A DNA stretch of 17,234 bases from JAGVIE01 sp964520905 (GTDB lineage: Bacteria; Bacteroidota; Ignavibacteria; UBA10030; SZUA-254), in contig CAZFQL010000029.1 of assembly GCA_964520905.1 (NCBI GenBank), positions 1 to 17,234 on the forward strand, in the 5' to 3' direction. Positions 13,495-17,234 of the stretch are shown here, piece by piece (the first letter of the stretch is position 1; every line of letters begins with the position of its first letter). A program made the translations under genes and the position numbers. The notes under the pieces are model-generated. The model worked only from the letters and a program-made list of their open reading frames with translations. It had not been told where the DNA came from and did no database searches.

Positions 13495-14751
13495 TTACTT
13501 GTCCGCTTCACCCATTACAGGATCAAGACTTCCGATTACCGCTACGACATCGGAAATTAATCCGCCCCTAAGCATCATGGGTAGCGATTGTATATTTACA
13601 AATGACGGTGATCGGATTTTTAAGCGCCAGGGATATCCTTCACCGCGGCTCTGAATATAAAACCCCAACTCGCCTTTCGACGCTTCGATTGCATGATAAA
13701 CTTCACCTACCGGCGGGTTAATTCCAAAATTTACAATCATGAAATCATGAATCAGTTCTTCCATTTTCCCATAAACTTTTTCTTTTCGAGGAAGAACCTT
13801 CTTCGGCATATCCGTATGAATAGGACCTGCCGGTATTTTTTCCAATACCTGTCGCATAATCTTTATGCTTTCTCTTAGCTCTGTCATGCGCACATAAAAC
13901 CGCGCGAGCACATCACCATCAGTATATACCGGAACATGGAAATCAAGTTTGTCATAAATAAGGTATGGTTCATCGCGGCGAAGGTCATGATCGACTCCCG
14001 CGGCACGAAGCAGCGGACCAGTCAATCCCATGGCGATTGTATCTTCTTTCGAAACATACCCGATTCCTTCACAGCGGTCTATAAAGATCCGGTTTCTAAC
14101 CAATACGTTTTCACATTCATCGAGTGAAGCAGGAAGTTCATCGATAAATATTTTTGTTGCGGCAATCGCTTCGGGCGATAAATCATTCGCTAATCCGCCG
14201 ATCCGAGTGAAGCTTGTTGTGAATCGAACACCTGTAAAGATATCCCATATATCCTGTATCTTTTCACGCTCACGGAATCCCCACAACAATACTGTCACCG
14301 CCCCGACATCCATTGCCATTGTACCAAGCCAAACGAGATGCGATGCAATACGGGCAAGCTCGCAGCAAATTACACGTATGTACTGCGCTCTTAGCGGCAC
14401 TTCGATTCCTGCAAGCTTCTCGACTGCAAGAACGTAAGCGACATTATTCGCAAGCGGGGATAGATAATCGAGCCGGTCTGTATGCGGAATATATTCGTGA
14501 TAGTTCATGTTCTCGGCGAGTTTTTCGTAACCGCGATGCAAGTAACCGAGATCGGGAACCGCCGCGACAATCGTTTCACCATCTAACCTAACAAGCAGCC
14601 GAAGCACACCGTGCGTTGCAGGATGTTGTGGACCCATATTGAGCACCATGTCGTTCTCAAGCGGATCGTCGAACGTAACTGTTGTATGCTGGTTCTCGAG
14701 AGCAGTGAGAATCTTTTGACGCGCTTCCTGTTGTTTGGTATCGATTGGCAT
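13495..14751 (-). CDS. nuoD: NADH-quinone oxidoreductase subunit D (49 kDa, quinone site)
   Basis: The 418-residue subunit that, with NuoB, forms the quinone-reduction site of complex I at the membrane junction; it descends from the large subunit of [NiFe] hydrogenases. The N-terminal strand pair 'GPQHPATHGVLRLL' places the quinone-site histidine at H47; the quinone-site tyrosine is Y96 in 'DRLDY' and the conserved aspartate is D148 in 'MAMDVGA'. 'GYLHRGYEK' (69-77), 'GLTGPLLRAAGV' and the C-terminal 'RAPSF'-type sequence (here 'RSPSFVNIQSLPMML') and 'LDPVMGEADK' are all as expected. The residue before TDRLDY is His at 90 where Tyr is frequent. The ATG is 11 bases after the nuoC stop. It is separate from nuoC, unlike the fused nuoCD of enterobacteria. 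Confidence 0.97.
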   Translation of the reverse strand: MPIDTKQQEARQKILTALENQHTTVTFDDPLENDMVLNMGPQHPATHGVLRLLVRLDGETIVAAVPDLGYLHRGYEKLAENMNYHEYIPHTDRLDYLSPLANNVAYVLAVEKLAGIEVPLRAQYIRVICCELARIASHLVWLGTMAMDVGAVTVLLWGFREREKIQDIWDIFTGVRFTTSFTRIGGLANDLSPEAIAATKIFIDELPASLDECENVLVRNRIFIDRCEGIGYVSKEDTIAMGLTGPLLRAAGVDHDLRRDEPYLIYDKLDFHVPVYTDGDVLARFYVRMTELRESIKIMRQVLEKIPAGPIHTDMPKKVLPRKEKVYGKMEELIHDFMIVNFGINPPVGEVYHAIEASKGELGFYIQSRGEGYPWRLKIRSPSFVNIQSLPMMLRGGLISDVVAVIGSLDPVMGEADK

Positions 14752-14762
14752 TGGTCGCTGTC

Positions 14763-15245
14763 TTATTTTCGCGGTAACGGGAGTGAACCGGGAATTCCCA
14801 TTAGCGGGAAATCTTTACGCAACGGGTGAAACTCGAATTCTTCCGGCATGTAAATGCGCCTCAAATCGGGATGTCCATCGAAGATAATTCCGAACATATC
14901 GTAAGCTTCGCGCTCTTCAAAATTTGCCGTGGGCCAAACACTTGTGACCGTGGGAACCCGGGGATTTTCTGCTCCTACATGAACTTTGAGCCGAAGCCGA
15001 AAATTATTCTTCAAAGAATACAGATTATAAATAACCTCTAAGCGTTCTTCAGGTGTGAACCGATCTGCGCCGCACACATCACGGAGCGAATCGAATCTAA
15101 GTTCTTCATCATCGCGGAGAAATTGACATACCTTTGCAATGTCATCTTTCTTGATGATTATAGTAAGCTCCTTGCGAAACTCGTTCACCGATTCGATGGA
15201 ATCTTTGAAGTTAGAATTAAGCTTATCGAGTAGCTTGTCTTTCAT
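14763..15245 (-). CDS. nuoC: NADH-quinone oxidoreductase subunit C (30 kDa)
   Basis: The 160-residue cofactor-free peripheral subunit of complex I that packs against NuoD and NuoB. The family signature 'EREAYDMFGIIFDGHPDLRR' lies at 111-130, followed by 'HPLRKDFPL' near 140-148; the N-terminal half has 'LRDDEELRFDSLRDVCGAD' near 43-61. I chose the ATG at 15245, which gives a normal length and a 23-base overlap with nuoB. A GTG at 15299 would add 18 mostly basic and aromatic residues and lengthen the overlap to 77 bases; it looks less likely. The overlap suggests translational coupling to nuoB. Confidence 0.95.
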   Translation of the reverse strand: MKDKLLDKLNSNFKDSIESVNEFRKELTIIIKKDDIAKVCQFLRDDEELRFDSLRDVCGADRFTPEERLEVIYNLYSLKNNFRLRLKVHVGAENPRVPTVTSVWPTANFEEREAYDMFGIIFDGHPDLRRIYMPEEFEFHPLRKDFPLMGIPGSLPLPRK

Positions 15246-15753
15246 GAATAAGAAGTGGTTCCTGAATATAAATTTTTTGCGCTTGTCCCGGTTTCTCACC
15301 GCGCGCGATTTTCTTTTGAACCTCGATTAATCCGTTTATCAAGTTATCCGGTCTCGGCGGGCATCCGGCAATATAAACATCCACCGGAATGAAAAGATCG
15401 ATTCCCTGGACGACCGAATACGAGCGGTACATTCCACCGCTCGATGTACATGCACCCATGGCAATCACCCACTTCGGATCGGGCATCTGATCGTAAACTT
15501 TACGAACGACGTGCGACATCTTATACGTTACCGTTCCTGCAACGATCATTAAATCTGCCTGACGGGGTGAAAAACGAAATGCTTCTGAACCGAAACGCGC
15601 GCAATCATAACGCGGACCTGCGAACGACATCATCTCGATTGCACAGCATGAAATTCCCATCGGCATGGGCCAGAGTGAATTCTTCCTTGCCCACCCAATC
15701 ATCTCGTCCAATTTTGTAGTAATGAACGATTCGTCTGTTTTCATCAATCCCAT
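15223..15753 (-). CDS. nuoB: NADH-quinone oxidoreductase subunit B (PSST, cluster N2)
   Basis: The 176-residue subunit holding the terminal [4Fe-4S] cluster N2 of complex I, which hands electrons to quinone. The four cysteines are the tandem pair C36-C37 in 'GISCCAIEMM', C102 in 'MGACTSSGGMY' and C131 in 'YIAGCPPRP'. 'WARKNSLWP' and 'GPRYDCARFGSEAFRFSPRQ' are also diagnostic. The open frame extends 37 codons further, but the start at 15753 gives the family's usual MGL beginning, with AAAGG nine bases upstream, and overlaps nuoA by 10 bases. A second ATG at 15744 sharing a base with the nuoA stop (TGATG) is a possible alternative. Confidence 0.96.
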   Translation of the reverse strand: MGLMKTDESFITTKLDEMIGWARKNSLWPMPMGISCCAIEMMSFAGPRYDCARFGSEAFRFSPRQADLMIVAGTVTYKMSHVVRKVYDQMPDPKWVIAMGACTSSGGMYRSYSVVQGIDLFIPVDVYIAGCPPRPDNLINGLIEVQKKIARGEKPGQAQKIYIQEPLLIHERQATR

Positions 15754-16100
15754 TTCAATGCGCCTTTCTTCCATACATACACAAAACCTAACATCAGTAC
15801 TGCTATAAATATAAACATCTCGATAAGACCAAACATTCCAAGCTGTTTGAAGTTTACAGCCCACGGATAAAGGAAAACAACTTCGATATCGAAGATGATG
15901 AACAGCATTGCAACCATATAGTATTTGATCGACATGCGTTCACGTGCAGAGCGCACCGGTTCCATGCCGCTTTCATATATCGATTGCTTGACATCGTTTG
16001 GATTTTTCGGACCTAACCATTCGCTCGCTTTCGACATAACCACGCCGAATGCAACGCCAAAAACGATCATGATACCGATAGGAATGTAATCAACAAGCAT
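15744..16100 (-). CDS. nuoA: NADH-quinone oxidoreductase subunit A (ND3)
   Basis: A 118-residue membrane subunit of complex I with three transmembrane helices near residues 5-25, 57-78 and 87-110. The loop between helices 1 and 2 carries the conserved 'YESGMEPVRSARERMSIKYY' (about 42-61), in which the Cys often found in place of Ser44 ('YECG') is replaced by serine, a common bacterial variant. 'FIIFDIEVVFLYPWAV' at about 67-82 holds the conserved acidic residues of helix 2. It is the first gene of the nuoABCDEF series; a candidate promoter lies about 40-70 bases upstream. No Shine-Dalgarno sequence is visible. Confidence 0.96.
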   Translation of the reverse strand: MLVDYIPIGIMIVFGVAFGVVMSKASEWLGPKNPNDVKQSIYESGMEPVRSARERMSIKYYMVAMLFIIFDIEVVFLYPWAVNFKQLGMFGLIEMFIFIAVLMLGFVYVWKKGALKWD

Positions 16101-16141
16101 GTATTATTTGATTAAATGGAAATTAATTAGTATTGAATGAA

Positions 16142-16170
16142 AATTTATGAAAAAAGGAGAAGAATTGCAA
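16142..16170 (-). promoter_or_regulatory. Candidate promoter of the nuo operon
   Basis: On the minus strand TTGCAA (16170-16165) and TAAATT (16147-16142) are 17 bases apart, each matching the sigma70 consensus in four of six positions. The same site also reads as a Bacteroidota-type TTTG (16171-16168) and TAAATTTT (near TAnnTTTG). Either way transcription would start about 35 bases before the nuoA ATG. Consensus matches are modest in AT-rich DNA. Confidence 0.35.
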
Positions 16171-16240
16171 ACGGAAGAAGATGTGCACTCCAAGATGGAT
16201 GATTCACGATCGAAGTTTCAATTTACAAGATTGTTGATAT

Positions 16241-16296
16241 GACGAACCAAGTACAAACAACTAAGAACTAAGAACGAGTGACAAATGACTAATGAC
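16241..16296. repeat. Degenerate heptanucleotide tandem array
   Basis: The 56 bases divide into eight consecutive 7-base units, every one ending in AC on the plus strand (beginning in GT on the minus strand). Two adjacent central units are identical (TAAGAAC) and the last two differ by one base (AAATGAC, TAATGAC); the first units are more diverged. The array begins 12 bases past the stop of the RNA methyltransferase gene and ends about 140 bases before nuoA. It resembles the short tandem heptamer repeats known from intergenic DNA of some cyanobacteria, but a relation is only an analogy. The remaining gap (16101-16240) holds the nuo promoter candidate and nothing else recognisable. Confidence 0.6.
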
Positions 16297-16308
16297 ACAA
16301 AAAAGATA

Positions 16309-17109
16309 TCAGATTTTAAATGTACTGGCTGCGTTCAGAATGATACCACAAGAGATAGCAACATTCAACGATTCTGCTTTTCCATATTTTGGTATCGTAA
16401 TCGATGCGTCAGCCATTTGTTCAATCTCTTTCGAAACACCATGTGTTTCATTACCAAAAACAATGATTGACTTATCAGGAAATGAAAATTTGTTCAATGG
16501 TTTTCCGCCATCAAGAACGGTTGTAATAATTTTGAATCCTTGCTTCTTTCCATCTTCCATCATCAGACCTAAATCCACTTCAGGCAGTATGGGGATATGA
16601 AATATCGCGCCCATCGTTGACCGTATGACTTTGGAGTTATACAACTCGACAGAATTTTCACTCAGCACTACACCGTTGACCCCGAACCAATCGCAGGTAC
16701 GGAGGATTGTTCCTATGTTTCCCGGGTCAGCGACATCATCAAGCGCAACTATGATTGAGCGCTCGGGAAGTTTTTCCCAAAAACCTTCCAGCGTATTATA
16801 CTTGATTTTTACAACTGCCACAATTCCCTGGGAGGTAACTGTATCTGTAAGTTTATTGAACTCCCTCTCCGAGCATTCCAATAATTCTATATCCTGTCTA
16901 ACATCCCAGCTTTCTAATTTTCCAATCTCTTTCACCAAACCATGATCACTTACCACAATCGCTTCCACTTCCCAATCGGATGTCAACGCCTCTTCAACGA
17001 GGTGAATTCCTTCCACCAAAAATTTCCCGTCGGTTTGACGGTATTTCTTTTGCAACAGTTTGGAGTAAGATTTGAGCCGTGATAATGATATTAGTTCGAA
17101 TGAATTCAT
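16309..17109 (-). CDS. SpoU/TrmH-family RNA 2'-O-ribose methyltransferase
   Basis: A 266-residue SAM-dependent methyltransferase that probably modifies a ribose 2'-OH in rRNA or tRNA. The N-terminal part (about 1-110, 'LISLSRLKSYSKLLQ', 'KFLVEGIHLVEEAL') is the RNA-binding domain of the TsnR/RlmB/YsgA-like group. The trefoil-knot catalytic domain shows the three SpoU motifs in order: 'DDVADPGNIGTILRTCDWFG' at 124-143 with N131 and R137, 'IVFGNETHGVSKEI' at 216-229, and 'IPKYGKAESLNVAIS' at 239-253. The exact target nucleotide cannot be told from sequence. The open frame begins 40 codons upstream, but those residues are not family-like, and the ATG at 17109 is preferred. No Shine-Dalgarno sequence precedes it. 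It reads in the same direction as nuoA, which lies 208 bases on. Confidence 0.93.
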   Translation of the reverse strand: MNSFELISLSRLKSYSKLLQKKYRQTDGKFLVEGIHLVEEALTSDWEVEAIVVSDHGLVKEIGKLESWDVRQDIELLECSEREFNKLTDTVTSQGIVAVVKIKYNTLEGFWEKLPERSIIVALDDVADPGNIGTILRTCDWFGVNGVVLSENSVELYNSKVIRSTMGAIFHIPILPEVDLGLMMEDGKKQGFKIITTVLDGGKPLNKFSFPDKSIIVFGNETHGVSKEIEQMADASITIPKYGKAESLNVAISCGIILNAASTFKI

Positions 17110-17118
17110 GGTGTAAAT

Positions 17119-17147
17119 AATATAGAAAATGATGGAGAAAAATACAA
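17119..17147 (-). promoter_or_regulatory. Candidate promoter of the RNA methyltransferase gene, near-leaderless
   Basis: On the minus strand TTGTAT (17147-17142) and TATATT (17124-17119) are 17 bases apart; the second matches TATAAT in five of six positions, the first TTGACA in three. The predicted start near 17112 is only about three bases before the ATG at 17109, which would make the message almost leaderless and fits the lack of a ribosome site. The rest of 17110-17234 holds no recognised gene. Confidence 0.25.
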
Positions 17148-17234
17148 GATTGTGGTTTGCTTTTCCCGCTCCAAAGGAGTCGAGACTGTGTAAAAACTCC
17201 GGCACGGGGGTTGTAGTATGTTTGAACAAAAATG

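Noticed and set aside
14482..14484. His90 in NuoD 'IPHTDRLDY', first read as loss of the quinone-site tyrosine.
   Set aside because: The quinone-site tyrosine (bovine Tyr108, Thermus Tyr87) aligns with Y96 in DRLDY, which is present; H47 and D148 are also conserved. The His is at a neighbouring, less constrained position.
15246..15299. Upstream GTG extension of nuoC.
   Set aside because: It adds 18 residues unlike the family and enlarges the overlap with nuoB to 77 bases.
17110..17229. 40-codon N-terminal extension of the RNA methyltransferase.
   Set aside because: The residues do not resemble the RNA-binding domain start, and the best promoter candidate lies within this stretch.

Overview
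The window looks like chromosomal DNA of a free-living bacterium of the FCB group (Bacteroidota / Ignavibacteriota / Kryptonia-like). The main clues are two giant secreted proteins ending in type IX secretion (T9SS) sorting domains of the 'QNYPNPFNP' kind, which is common in Ignavibacteria and their relatives, a small putative lipoprotein beginning near 'CKDTVTGG', and weak or absent Shine-Dalgarno sequences on most housekeeping genes. The exact lineage is an inference. No mobile element, CRISPR array, tRNA or rRNA gene was seen.

Layout. (1) 1-255 is an AT-rich flank with a hairpin. (2) 256-10265, minus strand, holds two very large exported proteins in tandem, probably one transcript. The upstream gene (5049-10265) encodes a right-handed parallel beta-helix protein built from about six 200-residue modules, followed by a dockerin-like domain, a cohesin-like domain and a T9SS tail. 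The downstream gene (256-4983) encodes three cohesin-like domains alternating with Ig-like domains, then further beta-sandwich domains, a helical hydrophobic insert, fibronectin-like domains and a T9SS tail. A sigma70-like promoter lies about 160 bases upstream of the first gene. (3) 10564-11651, plus strand, is a two-gene unit with a 4-base overlap: a DUF4013-like membrane protein and a small exported protein with an unusual heme-motif-like sequence. (4) 11657-16100, minus strand, carries nuoA-nuoB-nuoC-nuoD-nuoE-nuoF, encoding the matrix-arm and NADH-input part of respiratory complex I plus the membrane subunit NuoA. nuoG to nuoN are not in the window. (5) 16309-17109, minus strand, is a SpoU/TrmH-family RNA 2'-O-ribose methyltransferase. 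A degenerate heptanucleotide tandem array sits between it and nuoA.

How the parts fit. The nuo genes form a respiratory NADH:quinone oxidoreductase module. The two giant proteins are probably exported through the Sec pathway and then T9SS to the cell surface or medium. Because one carries a dockerin-like domain and both carry cohesin-like domains, they are candidates for partners in a non-cellulosomal surface assembly. That pairing is the most interesting hypothesis here. The tidy module period of the beta-helix protein, with a calcium-loop-like sequence in most modules, and the heptamer array are the clearest structures beyond ordinary gene content.
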